A DNA stretch of 64,000 bases from Mycobacterium sp. 852014-52450_SCH5900713 (GTDB lineage Bacteria; Actinomycetota; Actinomycetes; Mycobacteriales; Mycobacteriaceae): assembly GCF_001667075.1 (NCBI RefSeq), contig NZ_LZIL01000044.1, positions 1 to 64,000 on the forward strand, written 5' to 3'. A model generated the notes under the pieces. It was not told the DNA's origin. It saw only the letters and a program-made list of their open reading frames with translations, and did not search any database. Below, piece by piece: positions 16,618 through 25,251 of this stretch. Numbering within the stretch: position 1 is the first letter of the stretch; each line of letters begins with the position of its first letter. A program made the position numbers and the translations under genes.

Positions 16618-17396
16618 TCAACCTGGCTTACGACGACCGCGGCTCCGGTGAGCCGGTGGTGTTCATCAGCGGCCACGGCGGGGCCGGCCGGACCTGGCAG
16701 CCGTATCAGGTCCCCGCGTTCCTGGCGGCCGGCTACCGCGTCATCACCTTCGACAATCGGGGCATCGGCGCCACGGAGAACGCGCAGGGTTTCACGACGC
16801 AGACCATGGTGGCCGACACGGCGGCGCTGATCGAAGGACTGGATGCCGCGCCGGCCCGCATCGTGGGGATGTCGATGGGTGCGTTCATCGCCCAGGAACT
16901 CATGCTCGCGCGGCCCGAGCTCGTCAGCTCCGCGGTGTTGATGGGCACCCGGGGCCGCATGGATAAAACCCGCGAGTTCTTCCGCGACGCCGAGGCCGAG
17001 CTGGCCGACGCCGGTGTCCAGGTGCCGAGCTCGTACGAGGCGAAAATCCGCCTGCTGGAAAACTTTTCGCACAAGACGCTCAACGACGACGTCGCGGTCG
17101 CGGACTGGATCGCCATGTTCAGCATGTGGCCCGTCAAGGCAACCCCGGGAACGCGTTGCCAGCTCGACATCGCCCCGCACACCAACCGGTTGCCGGCCTA
17201 CCGCAGCATCGCGACGCCGGTGCTGGTGATCGGCTTCTCCGACGACGTGTTGACGCCGCCCTACCTGGGGCGCGAGGTCGCCGACGCGCTGCCCAACGGC
17301 CGTTACGTGCAGATACCCGACGCCGGCCACCTCGGCTTCTTCGAGCGCCCCGACGCCGTCAACGAGGCCGCGCTGAAGTTCTTCGCCAGCAACTAG
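16614..17396 (+). CDS. bpoC: alpha/beta hydrolase BpoC-like; candidate MenH
   Basis: A 260-aa alpha/beta hydrolase. GHGGAGRTW marks the oxyanion region, GMSMGAFIAQE carries the nucleophile Ser, and DAGHLGFFERPD the catalytic His. It was historically called a non-haem bromoperoxidase. Its place between menC and menD makes it the natural candidate for MenH (SHCHC synthase), but that activity is not shown by the sequence. The GTG start overlaps the menC stop. Confidence 0.9.
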   Translation: MINLAYDDRGSGEPVVFISGHGGAGRTWQPYQVPAFLAAGYRVITFDNRGIGATENAQGFTTQTMVADTAALIEGLDAAPARIVGMSMGAFIAQELMLARPELVSSAVLMGTRGRMDKTREFFRDAEAELADAGVQVPSSYEAKIRLLENFSHKTLNDDVAVADWIAMFSMWPVKATPGTRCQLDIAPHTNRLPAYRSIATPVLVIGFSDDVLTPPYLGREVADALPNGRYVQIPDAGHLGFFERPDAVNEAALKFFASN

Positions 17397-17453
17397 TTCT
17401 GGCGCCAGCTGCGCTCGGCGCCCCCGATGTGCTGGTTGTGACAGGCTGTAGGA

Positions 17454-19079
17454 GTGAACCCCTCGACGACACAGGCGCGCGTCGTCGTTGACGAGCTGAT
17501 CCGCGGCGGCGTCCGCGACGTGGTGCTGTGCCCCGGGTCGCGCAACGCGCCGCTGGCGTTCGCGCTGCAGGATGCGGACCGTTCTGGCCGGATCCGGCTG
17601 CACGTCCGCATCGACGAGCGCACCGCCGGCTACCTGGCCATCGGCCTCGCAATCGCCGCCGGTGCCCCGGTGTGCGTTGCGATGACGTCGGGCACCGCCG
17701 TGGCCAACCTCGGGCCGGCCGTGGTGGAGGCCAACTACGCGCGGGTGCCGCTGATCGTGCTGTCGGCCAACCGGCCCTACGAAATGCTGGGCACCGGGGC
17801 CAACCAGACCATGGAGCAGCTGGGGTACTTCGGCACCCAGGTCCGCGCTGCCATCAGCCTGGGCCTGGCCGAGGACGCGCCCGAACGGCTGGACGCCCTC
17901 AACGCCACCTGGCGGTCGGCCACCTGCCGGGTGTTGACAGCCGCCACGGGATCTCGCACGGCCAACGCGGGCCCGGTGCAGTTCGACATCCCGCTGCGCG
18001 AGCCTCTGGTGCCGGACCCCGAACCGCACGGCGCCGCGATCCCGCAGGGACGGCCCGGCGGACGGCCGTGGACGTACACGCCGCCGGTCACGTTCGACCA
18101 GCCGCTGGACATCGACCTGTCGCCCGACACCGTCGTCATCGCCGGACACGGCGCGGGCGCGCACCCCAACCTGGCGGAGTTGCCGACCGTCGCCGAGCCG
18201 ACGGCACCGGCCCCGGCCAACCCCCTGCACCCGCTGGCCTTGCCGCTGCTGCGTCCCAAGCAGGTGATCATGCTCGGCCGCCCGACGCTGCACCGGCCCG
18301 TCTCGGCATTGCTGGCCGATCCGAAGGTGCCGGTGTACGCGTTGACCACCGGGCCGCGCTGGCCCGACGTCTCGGGCAACTCCCAGGCGACAGGCACGCG
18401 GGCGGTGACCACCGGGACGCCGAATCCGGCGTGGCTGAAGCGCTGCGCGGAGGTCAACAGGCACGCGATCGAAGCGGTGCGCGGCCAACTCGAGGCGCAC
18501 CCGCTCACCACCGGCCTGCACGTCGCCGCGGCGGTGGCCGGCGCGCTGCGCCCCGGAGACCAGTTGGTACTCGGCGCGTCCAACCCGGTCCGGGACGCGG
18601 CGCTGGTCGGCCTGGACACCCACGACATCCAGGTCCGCTCCAACCGCGGGGTCGCCGGCATCGACGGCACCGTTTCCACCGCGATCGGGGCCGCGCTCGC
18701 CTACGAGGGACGCACCGTCGCGCTGATCGGCGACCTGACGTTCGTCCACGACAGCTCCGGTCTGCTGATCGGCCCCACCGAGCCGACACCGCGCAAGCTG
18801 ACCATCGTGGTCTCCAACGACAACGGCGGCGGCATCTTCGAACTGCTCGAGCAGGGCGACCCGCGGTTCTCCGACGTGTCGTCGCGAATCTTCGGAACGC
18901 CGCACGACGTCGATGTGGGCGCGCTGTGCCGTGCCTATCACGTTGAGAGCCGCCAGATCGAGGTGGACCAGCTCAGCGCGGCCCTCGACGAACCCGCGGC
19001 CGGGATGCGGGTGCTGGAGGTCAAGGCCGACCGGTCCTCGCTGCGGCAGCTGCATGCGGCCATCAAGGCGGCCCTGTGA
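17454..19079 (+). CDS. menD: SEPHCHC synthase MenD
   Basis: A 541-aa thiamine-diphosphate enzyme that joins 2-oxoglutarate to isochorismate. The N-terminal Pyr domain has [12 protein letters not shown] and [10 protein letters not shown]; the C-terminal PP domain has GDLTFVHD and [14 protein letters not shown] for ThDP/Mg binding, with [11 protein letters not shown] between. The length matches mycobacterial MenD. It follows bpoC after 57 bases and precedes the Rv0556-like gene by 7 bases. Confidence 0.95.
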   Translation: MNPSTTQARVVVDELIRGGVRDVVLCPGSRNAPLAFALQDADRSGRIRLHVRIDERTAGYLAIGLAIAAGAPVCVAMTSGTAVANLGPAVVEANYARVPLIVLSANRPYEMLGTGANQTMEQLGYFGTQVRAAISLGLAEDAPERLDALNATWRSATCRVLTAATGSRTANAGPVQFDIPLREPLVPDPEPHGAAIPQGRPGGRPWTYTPPVTFDQPLDIDLSPDTVVIAGHGAGAHPNLAELPTVAEPTAPAPANPLHPLALPLLRPKQVIMLGRPTLHRPVSALLADPKVPVYALTTGPRWPDVSGNSQATGTRAVTTGTPNPAWLKRCAEVNRHAIEAVRGQLEAHPLTTGLHVAAAVAGALRPGDQLVLGASNPVRDAALVGLDTHDIQVRSNRGVAGIDGTVSTAIGAALAYEGRTVALIGDLTFVHDSSGLLIGPTEPTPRKLTIVVSNDNGGGIFELLEQGDPRFSDVSSRIFGTPHDVDVGALCRAYHVESRQIEVDQLSAALDEPAAGMRVLEVKADRSSLRQLHAAIKAAL

Positions 19080-19086
19080 GGGTTTC

Positions 19087-19620
19087 GTGAACTACCCGAA
19101 AAGGGTGCTGCACATACTGATTCACGGCCGCAGCGAGAAGCCGCCGAATACCCCGTCGAGGATTGCGTTGCGCTGGGCCCGGATTGCGGTGCTGATCGTG
19201 GCCGGCTTGGTGACATTGCAATCGGCCCTGCTCGTCGCGGGCGCCTGGCGCAACGACCTTGCGATCCAACACAATATGGGGGTGGCGCAGGCCGAGGTGC
19301 TCAGTGCCGGGCCGCGCCGCTCGACCATCGAATTCGTCACACCCGAGCGGGTCACGTACCGTCCCGAGCTCGGCGTCCTGTACCCGTCGCATCTGGCCAC
19401 GGGCATGCGAATCTACGTCGAGTACAACAAGAACGACCCGAATCTGGTTCGCGTGCAGCACCGCAATGCCGGGCTGGCCATCATCCCGGCGGGGTCGATC
19501 GCGGTGGTGTGCTGGCTGGCGGCGACGGTCCTCCTGGTAGGACTGGCGCTGCTGGACAAGATGCTGGATCGTCGCGCTGGGGCTCCCGACCAGCAGATTT
19601 CGCACGACGTATGCCCGTAG
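19087..19620 (+). CDS. Rv0556-like membrane protein (DUF3592-type)
   Basis: A 177-aa protein with a hydrophobic span near residues 30-50, an outer beta-rich domain (RSTIEFVTPERVTYRPE, YVEYNKNDPNLVRVQ) and a second span near 135-160. This two-span layout with an extracytoplasmic module and YNPxDPxxVR-like motif is typical of DUF3592 proteins. It starts at GTG close behind menD, likely in the same transcript. The function is unknown. Confidence 0.84.
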   Translation: MNYPKRVLHILIHGRSEKPPNTPSRIALRWARIAVLIVAGLVTLQSALLVAGAWRNDLAIQHNMGVAQAEVLSAGPRRSTIEFVTPERVTYRPELGVLYPSHLATGMRIYVEYNKNDPNLVRVQHRNAGLAIIPAGSIAVVCWLAATVLLVGLALLDKMLDRRAGAPDQQISHDVCP

Positions 19621-19658
19621 GCAACCTTGTCGAAAGTCGGTGCTGAAACTGTGGTGTT

Positions 19659-20813
19659 GTGCGCGTTGCCATCGTCGCCGAATCGTTCCTGCCGGAAGTC
19701 AATGGTGTCAGCAACTCGGTGATCCGGGTGCTCGAGCACCTGCGCCGGAACGGTCACGAAGCCCTCGTCATCGCCCCGGACACCCCGCCCGGTGCCGCCC
19801 CGGCCGATCGCGTCTACGACGGGATCCGCGTGCATCGTGTTCCGTCGCGGATGTTTCCCAAGGTGACCACGCTGCCCCTCGGTGTGCCGATGCCCCGGAT
19901 GGTGAGCGTGTTACGCGGATTCGACCCGCACGTGGTGCATTTGGCCTCTCCGGCGCTGCTGGGTTACGGCGGGGTGAAGGCGGCCCGGTGGCTGGGGGTG
20001 CCGACGGTCGCCGTGTATCAAACGGACGTACCGGGTTTCGCGGCGAGCTATGGCATTCCCATGACGACACGGGCCGCGTGGGCCTGGTTCCGCCATCTGC
20101 ACAGCCTCGCCGACCGAACCTTAGCGCCGTCCAGCGTCACGATGGAATCACTTGTGGCGCATCGCTTCCCGCGAGTTCACCAGTGGGCACGCGGGGTCGA
20201 CGTGCTGCGGTTCGCCCCGTCGGCGCGTGACGAGGCACTCAGACAACGATGGTCGCCGCAAGCCAAGCCGATCGTCGGCTTCGTGGGCCGGTTGGCGCCC
20301 GAGAAGCACGTCGAGCGGCTGATCCCGCTGGCGGCCCGAGACGACGTGCAACTCGTCATCGTCGGTGACGGCGTTGATCGGAGCAAGTTGCAAAAGGCAA
20401 TGCCGACAGCGGTTTTCACGGGTGCGTTGTACGGCGACGAACTCGCAACGGCGTACGCCAGCATGGACGTCTTCGTGCATCCCGGCGAGCACGAAACGTT
20501 TTGCCAAGTCGTGCAGGAAGCGCTGGCGTCGGGGTTGCCAGTGATCGCCCCCGACGCCGGCGGCCCACGCGATCTCGTCACGCCGTGGCGCACCGGTTTG
20601 TTACTGGGCGTCGGCGAATTCGAGGCGAGGCTGCTCGCGGCCGTCACCCATTTGATCGACGAACGCCACCGGTACGCGCTGGCCGCCCGGCGCAGCGTGC
20701 TCGGCCGCAGCTGGCCGGTCATCTGTGATGAGCTGCTCGGCCACTATGAGGCGGTGCTCTCGCCGTTTGCCCGCAGGCGGATGTTCGCCAAGCGGTACGC
20801 GCAGGGCGAGTGA
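19659..20813 (+). CDS. mgtA: GDP-mannose-dependent alpha-mannosyltransferase MgtA
   Basis: A 384-aa GT4-family GT-B enzyme. The N-terminal domain starts [18 protein letters not shown]; the C-terminal nucleotide-sugar domain has [16 protein letters not shown] and the E-x7-E signature in [17 protein letters not shown]. tuberculosis Rv0557 (MgtA, earlier PimB) mannosylates a glucuronosyl diacylglycerol used for lipomannan-like glycolipids. Start GTG at 19659. It is the last gene of the menC-to-mgtA plus-strand series. Confidence 0.93.
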   Translation: MRVAIVAESFLPEVNGVSNSVIRVLEHLRRNGHEALVIAPDTPPGAAPADRVYDGIRVHRVPSRMFPKVTTLPLGVPMPRMVSVLRGFDPHVVHLASPALLGYGGVKAARWLGVPTVAVYQTDVPGFAASYGIPMTTRAAWAWFRHLHSLADRTLAPSSVTMESLVAHRFPRVHQWARGVDVLRFAPSARDEALRQRWSPQAKPIVGFVGRLAPEKHVERLIPLAARDDVQLVIVGDGVDRSKLQKAMPTAVFTGALYGDELATAYASMDVFVHPGEHETFCQVVQEALASGLPVIAPDAGGPRDLVTPWRTGLLLGVGEFEARLLAAVTHLIDERHRYALAARRSVLGRSWPVICDELLGHYEAVLSPFARRRMFAKRYAQGE

Positions 20814-21024
20814 GTTAGCGTTCGGCCCGGGGCGGGCCCACGCGGACGACGATTTGCTGTCGTCAGCTCGGCTGAATGTTTCTCGCGGCCGTGTGTTGGG
20901 CCTTAACATCCAAGTTTGGTGCCGGGTCGGCGGGGCAAGGGCGTTGCCTTGGTCACGGGCTGCATCGACGGCTCGGCCAAGCTCTGAGTCGCAGGGGCAG
21001 AATTGGCCTGATAGGAGGGTCAGC

Positions 21025-21648
21025 ATGGCTTCGCATTTGGAGGTGTGGAAACCGTCAGGGCGGGAGCTGATCGCGCTGAGCGGTGAACGAATGACCCTCG
21101 GCAAGTCCTTGACCAACGCGGTGTCGTTCGAGCACGACCCGACCGTGTCTCGCGTTCACGCCGTCTTGGAGAACTTCGGTCAAGCGTGGTCCGTGCGGGA
21201 CCTGGGTAGCCGCAACGGCACCTTTGTCAACGGAGAAAAGATCGCTGCGGAACGGATTCTGCGGTCTGGCGACGAATTGCGGCTCGGCAGTTCACGGTTG
21301 GTCTTCTGGATGACCAGGGGCGCTGACGAAGCACCGGGCGATCAAGAAACCGAAACCGGCAAGTCCGTCCTGCGGCCACCTCGGATGACCCAGCGCGAAC
21401 TCGACGTCCTCAAGGTTTTGTGTCGCCCCTTCGTATCCGACGACCCGTTTCCCGAGCCTGCATCGGTTCGTCGGATGGCCCAGGAGCTGTTCGTCACCGA
21501 AGCAGCCGTCAAGCAACATCTGCAACACCTCTACGACAAGTTCGGCATCAGCACCGAGGGAGATCGCCGGGTAAGACTGGCCAATGCGGCCATCCGGCTC
21601 GGCGCCGTCAACCGCTCCATGCTGCGAGACCGCCGTACGCAAGGGTGA
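21025..21648 (+). CDS. FHA domain protein with C-terminal LuxR-type helix-turn-helix
   Basis: A 207-aa signalling protein. Residues ~20-100 are an FHA domain (phosphothreonine reader) with LGKSLTNAV, SRVHAVLE and DLGSRNGTFVNGEKI. The C-terminal part reads MTQRELDVLKVL and VTEAAVKQHLQHLYDKFGI, a LuxR/winged HTH-like element. It would couple Ser/Thr kinase output to DNA or RNA-polymerase binding (inference). AGGAGGG lies 6 bases before the ATG. Its stop abuts, with no spacer, the stop of the convergent sigma gene. It is absent from this place in M. tuberculosis. Confidence 0.88.
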   Translation: MASHLEVWKPSGRELIALSGERMTLGKSLTNAVSFEHDPTVSRVHAVLENFGQAWSVRDLGSRNGTFVNGEKIAAERILRSGDELRLGSSRLVFWMTRGADEAPGDQETETGKSVLRPPRMTQRELDVLKVLCRPFVSDDPFPEPASVRRMAQELFVTEAAVKQHLQHLYDKFGISTEGDRRVRLANAAIRLGAVNRSMLRDRRTQG

Positions 21649-22410
21649 CTAGGAGATCTTGTCGAGCACCCCGCCGCCGAGCATGGCGACGGCATTGAGG
21701 GCACTGCGACGGTATCCGTCACATGTGGGGCACGACTCGATATGGCGGGCAATGCGCTTCCGCATCAGCACGGTGAACTCTCCGTCCCAGCCCGACAGAT
21801 CCGCGGCGAGCCGGGGGCACCCGTTCCGCGGGGCGCGCCTTGCCACCAATAGCGCACCCAGCGAGCGCTCGACGGTGTCGCGCAGCCGCTGCAGGAGCTT
21901 CTTGGTGGACTCATAACTGATGCCCAGCGCTTCCGCGAGCTCGGTTCCTGTCACGCCGTGGCGGTAGGCAAGGTTCAGCACTTGCCGGTCCCGCTCGGAC
22001 AATCCGCCGGCGGCCTGGTCGATCAGTTGGCGGAGCTCGTTCTGGGCCGTCAGCGTAAACGGCCCCGGACCCGTCGCCACATCGTCGGGCAGCTCGTCAC
22101 AGGCGGCCTCACGGCGACGTTCGGCCAGGGTCCGCAGGGCGCGGCGACGGGCGATGGCGTACAGCCACGGCCTCAGCTTGTCCGCATCACGCAACTTCGG
22201 CAACTCTGTCGTCGCGATGCAGAAGACCTCCTGCACGCAGTCCGAGGCCGCGTGGCGGTCACGCAGCATGCCGACGCAGTAGGCGTGCAGTGGGCCTGCA
22301 TAGCGGTTGTAGATCGCGGCCAGCGCGGCGCGATCGCCGGTCGCCGCGGCGCGGGCGAGGTCCGTGTCGCTGATAATGGGGTTCTTCGGCACCGTGGTCA
22401 TGAAAGTCAT
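21649..22410 (-). CDS. ECF-type sigma factor with C-terminal zinc-finger-like extension
   Basis: A 253-aa sigma-70 family protein. Region 2 spans about residues 29-100 (YNRYAGPLHAYCVGML, DCVQEVFCIA, RPWLYAIARRRALR). Region 4 is about 135-185 with LSERDRQVLNLAYRHGVT and ISYESTKKLLQRLRD. The extra ~60 residues hold RIARHIESCPTCDGYRR, an HxxxCxxC element like the zf-HC2 of anti-sigma factors, so the protein may carry a built-in redox or metal switch. It follows the tiny peptide gene on the same strand and converges on the FHA gene. The ATG at 22410 could also be 22398 (second Met). Confidence 0.88.
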   Translation of the reverse strand: MTFMTTVPKNPIISDTDLARAAATGDRAALAAIYNRYAGPLHAYCVGMLRDRHAASDCVQEVFCIATTELPKLRDADKLRPWLYAIARRRALRTLAERRREAACDELPDDVATGPGPFTLTAQNELRQLIDQAAGGLSERDRQVLNLAYRHGVTGTELAEALGISYESTKKLLQRLRDTVERSLGALLVARRAPRNGCPRLAADLSGWDGEFTVLMRKRIARHIESCPTCDGYRRSALNAVAMLGGGVLDKIS

Positions 22411-22532
22411 GACTGAAATGCTCGGGGTTGCTGGTTGATTTCGTAATTACCGTGAAAGCCAGTTTCAGCTTCCGCAAGGGAAGGGTTTCCTACCTGTTTG
22501 GTAAGGGTCGGTACCTGGAGCACGCGTACGAC

Positions 22533-22570
22533 CACCGCCCCATAACCGATGCAACGGTTATGGGGCGGTG
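22533..22570 (-). terminator. perfect 16-bp hairpin downstream of the small peptide gene
   Basis: CACCGCCCCATAACCG and its exact reverse complement are separated by a 6-base loop. It lies 30 bases after the peptide stop and upstream of the sigma gene. Stem strength is enough for an intrinsic terminator of the U-less mycobacterial kind; it could also be an operator for the sigma gene. Confidence 0.7.
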
Positions 22571-22600
22571 CCGACGATTGTGACCTGTTTGCCGAGCAGC

Positions 22601-22738
22601 TCACGCCTTCGTCTTGGTGTGCGCCGTGCGCGTGCCGGTGCCGTTGCCGCGGCCGCCGGGGGCGATGCGCAGCTCGTCAGCGGTCAGTGTGCGGATGCTC
22701 TGTCGGCGCAGCGCGATCTTGTCGTGGTTGATACTCAT
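22601..22738 (-). CDS. 45-aa double-glycine peptide, RiPP/bacteriocin-precursor-like
   Basis: A complete small gene: AGAAGGA ribosome site 8-10 bases before the ATG, 45 codons, TGA, then a strong hairpin. Residues 18-29 read LTADELRIAPGG, which resembles the Leu-x-x-(D/E)-(D/E)-L...GG leader end of double-glycine secreted peptides. The remaining 16 residues have five Thr, three Gly, no Cys and a net positive charge (two Arg, two Lys, one His). No modification enzyme or peptidase-type ABC exporter is adjacent, so a classic lanthipeptide is unlikely; maturation elsewhere, or a signal role with the nearby sigma factor, is possible. Confidence 0.6.
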   Translation of the reverse strand: MSINHDKIALRRQSIRTLTADELRIAPGGRGNGTGTRTAHTKTKA

Positions 22739-22929
22739 TTGATCTTTCCTTCTCGTGCGATTTGTTGACCGGCAAGCCCGGGGTGGACCCGCTCATAGGT
22801 AGGAGCGCCGGCGACGTCGAAGGGTGACCATTTTTCGTCATGGTTGCGCGGGTTCGTCGGTGTGACGCCGTCATTCCATTCGATACCCTGATTGCAGGTA
22901 AGTGGCGAGGCGAAAGAGTTGACCCGCAA
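22735..22929 (-). CDS. possible small frame translationally coupled to the peptide gene
   Basis: An open frame of up to 64 codons ends in a TGA that overlaps the peptide ATG as ATGA. The last 35 residues (for example PFDVAGAPTYERVHPG) look protein-like, but there is no ATG or GTG close by; TTG at 22929 is the best start and would run up to the divergent gene's start. It may be an upstream coding partner or a decayed gene. Weak support. Confidence 0.3.
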   Translation of the reverse strand: MRVNSFASPLTCNQGIEWNDGVTPTNPRNHDEKWSPFDVAGAPTYERVHPGLAGQQIAREGKIK

Positions 22930-22948
22930 CAGGAATGGAATCGATGCG

Positions 22949-23197
22949 ATGATCACGACACGTGCTGAAGCGGCGGAATACGTCAAGGACGCCGGAGGGT
23001 TGAAGCTTGTCGTTTTCGGAGCCGACGGGCACGAGGTTGCAGCGATGTTCGTGCAAGGATCGGTAACGTACAACCCGGAGGAAGCGACCTTCATCGCCGT
23101 CGCTGAGGACGGCCACCCGGTGGGCGAACTGCTCGTGGATGAGTCGGTCGATTATGACGAGAACATCGATGCCTTTGTCATCCGCACCGCGCGATAG
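22949..23197 (+). CDS. small acidic hypothetical protein
   Basis: An 82-aa protein from ATG at 22949; the frame opens earlier, but the region before it shows no coding signal. It starts MITTRAEAAEYVKDAGG and has two beta-strand-like repeats, EVAAMFVQGSVTYNPEEATF and GELLVDESVDYDENIDAF, each a V-Y-(N/D)-(P/E)-E pattern, suggesting a compact beta fold. It is divergent from the peptide gene with a 210-bp shared upstream region. No family was recognised. Confidence 0.7.
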   Translation: MITTRAEAAEYVKDAGGLKLVVFGADGHEVAAMFVQGSVTYNPEEATFIAVAEDGHPVGELLVDESVDYDENIDAFVIRTAR

Positions 23198-23225
23198 TTA
23201 TCGAGGCGAGCCCGGTTCTCGCTAG

Positions 23226-24050
23226 CTACCCCTGCGCCAGCTCCGCAACGGGCTGCCATTCCTCCCAGGTGCGCAGCCGGATTTCGTAGTCCGCCTTGGC
23301 CGTTTCCAGCGGCGATGCGCCGAAAAACACTCGCAGGGGCGGCTTTTCGGCGTCGACGACCTTCAGCAGCGCTGTGGCGGATGCCTCCGGGTTGCCCGGG
23401 CTGGCCCAGCGCTTGCTGCGCTCGGCCTGCACGGCGGCGCGAACGTCGTCGTACGCCGGTAGCGGATCGGCCAGCTTCGCCGAATCTCCGGCCCAGTCGG
23501 TGTCGAAGCCGCCCGGCTCGATCAACGTGACGTGCACGCCGAACGGGGCGACCTCCAGGGCCAGCGCCTGCGAGAAGCCTTCCAGCGCCCACTTCGACGC
23601 GTGGTAGGCGCCGAGCAACGGGAACGCGGTGATGCCCCCGATCGATGAAACCTGGATGATGTGGCCGCTGCGCTGCTCGCGCAGGTACGGCAACGCGGCC
23701 TGGGTGATCCACAGCGCCCCAAACACGTTCGTATCGATCTGTTCGCGTGCCTCTTGCTCGGAGAGCTCCTCGACGAACCCGAACTGGCCGTAGCCGGCGT
23801 TGTTGACCACAATGTCCAGCCGCCCGAAGTGGTCGTGCGCCTGCTTGACCGCCGCGAAGTCCGCGTCCCGGTCGGTGACGTCCAACCGGATCGGCAACAG
23901 CGCGTCGCCGTACTTCTCGGCCAAGTCCTCCAGCGACGCCGTGTTGCGCGCCGTCGCGGCGACCTTGTCACCGCGCTCCAGCGCCGCGATCGCCCATGCC
24001 CGTCCGAAACCTCGCGATGTACCGGTGATAAACCAAACTTTTTCAGTCAC
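23226..24050 (-). CDS. short-chain dehydrogenase/reductase
   Basis: A 274-aa classical SDR from GTG at 24050. Motifs: WFITGTSRGFGRA at the start (NAD(P) loop), LDVTDRD, NNAGYGQFG, SSIGGI and YHASKWALEG (catalytic Tyr-Lys). Arg residues around the loop favour NADPH (inference). It belongs to the common mycobacterial group annotated as oxidoreductase with broad substrates. It diverges from menG with 55 bases between starts. Confidence 0.88.
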   Translation of the reverse strand: MTEKVWFITGTSRGFGRAWAIAALERGDKVAATARNTASLEDLAEKYGDALLPIRLDVTDRDADFAAVKQAHDHFGRLDIVVNNAGYGQFGFVEELSEQEAREQIDTNVFGALWITQAALPYLREQRSGHIIQVSSIGGITAFPLLGAYHASKWALEGFSQALALEVAPFGVHVTLIEPGGFDTDWAGDSAKLADPLPAYDDVRAAVQAERSKRWASPGNPEASATALLKVVDAEKPPLRVFFGASPLETAKADYEIRLRTWEEWQPVAELAQG

Positions 24051-24105
24051 GCAGCGGTACAACGCCGATGTCGCCACCTAATTCCCGGCAGGTAGCGTCT
24101 TCATC

Positions 24106-24798
24106 GTGAATCGCGCGGCGTTGGACAAGGACCCCCGAGATGTCGCGTCGATGTTCGATGGCGTCGCCCGCCGCTATGACGTGACCAACACGGTGTTGTC
24201 GTTGGGACAAGACCGCTACTGGCGGCAAGCCACCCGGTCGGCGCTGGCGATCGGGCCCGGCCAAAAGGTGTTGGACCTGGCCGCGGGCACCGCGGTATCC
24301 ACCGTCGAGCTGAGGAAATCGGGGGCGTGGTGTGTGGCGGCCGATTTCTCGGTCGGCATGCTGGCAGCGGGTGCCGCGCGCAACGTGCCCAAGATCGCCG
24401 CCGATGCCACCCGGCTGCCATTCGGCGACGACGTATTCGACGCTGTCACAATCAGTTTCGGTTTGCGAAATGTTGTGGACCCCCAGGCCGCGCTGCGCGA
24501 GATGGTGCGCGTCGCCCGGCCGGGTGGGAGGTTGGTGGTGTGCGAATTCTCCACGCCCACCAACCGGGTTTTTGCCACGGTCTACAAGGAGTATCTGATG
24601 CGTGCGCTGCCGCGGGTGGCGCGCGGGGTGTCCAGCAACCCCGATGCCTACGTCTATCTCGCGGAGTCGATCAGGGCCTGGCCGGACCAGGCGAGCCTGG
24701 CGCACGACATCTCACGTGCGGGATGGGCGGCGGTGCGGTGGCGCAACCTGACCGGCGGCATCGTGGCCCTACACGCGGGGTACAAGCCCCTGCGTTGA
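24106..24798 (+). CDS. menG: demethylmenaquinone methyltransferase (MenG/UbiE)
   Basis: A 230-aa class I SAM methyltransferase performing the last ring methylation of menaquinone. SAM motif I reads [10 protein letters not shown], followed by [30 protein letters not shown] (motif II) and [14 protein letters not shown]. The N-terminal [19 protein letters not shown] is the UbiE signature. It is nearly colinear with Rv0558. The start is GTG at 24106. Confidence 0.94.
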   Translation: MNRAALDKDPRDVASMFDGVARRYDVTNTVLSLGQDRYWRQATRSALAIGPGQKVLDLAAGTAVSTVELRKSGAWCVAADFSVGMLAAGAARNVPKIAADATRLPFGDDVFDAVTISFGLRNVVDPQAALREMVRVARPGGRLVVCEFSTPTNRVFATVYKEYLMRALPRVARGVSSNPDAYVYLAESIRAWPDQASLAHDISRAGWAAVRWRNLTGGIVALHAGYKPLR

Positions 24799-24805
24799 GA
24801 ACGAC

Positions 24806-25159
24806 CTAGTGGGAACCGGCGCTCTGGACGAAGCCGACCTGGTCGGGGCAGTAGTGGTCAACCGCGGCGCCGAGGAATTGGAACGCCTGGCCCTGGGTGG
24901 TGCCCCGCGGCAGGTTCCGCTGGATGAAAGTGGCGGACTTGTACGGGTCGCCGTCCACGCCCCTGCCGATCCGTTCGCACGTGATCTTGCCCAGCCAGGC
25001 GAGCTGGTCCTGCGGCTGGTAGATGCCGAAGCCGTTGACGGTGTTCTTGAACGGCGCGTCTTGGTCGTTGGGCGGCGGCGGGGAGGCCAGCGCCGGAGCG
25101 GCCAACGCGATGGCGGCGGCGGCCAGGCCGCCGATAGTAGCCAGCTTCGTTCCCTTCAT
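24806..25159 (-). CDS. secreted DUF732-like protein (Rv0559c homologue)
   Basis: A 117-aa exported protein: a lysine-tipped hydrophobic signal peptide ending ALAAPALAS, then a mature domain with NGFGIYQPQDQLAWLG, KITCERIGRG and DHYCPDQV. The two Cys probably form the DUF732 disulphide. In M. tuberculosis the neighbour Rv0560c, a salicylate-induced methyltransferase, lies upstream; here only 92 bases separate this gene from menJ, so that gene is absent. Confidence 0.88.
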   Translation of the reverse strand: MKGTKLATIGGLAAAAIALAAPALASPPPPNDQDAPFKNTVNGFGIYQPQDQLAWLGKITCERIGRGVDGDPYKSATFIQRNLPRGTTQGQAFQFLGAAVDHYCPDQVGFVQSAGSH

Positions 25160-25251
25160 TAGCCGGACTATACACCGCTCGCCGGAACCGTGCGGAAAAT
25201 TCTCGATGGCCGCAATCTGGTCGGAGCACCGTTTGCGCACGTCAAAGGCGT

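Noticed and set aside
16374-19055. 893-codon minus-strand frame
   Set aside because: Antisense to menC, bpoC and menD, with compositional bias only and no motifs.
22601-22738. Lanthipeptide precursor
   Set aside because: The core has no Cys, so lanthionine rings cannot form, and there is no LanB/LanM-like gene nearby.
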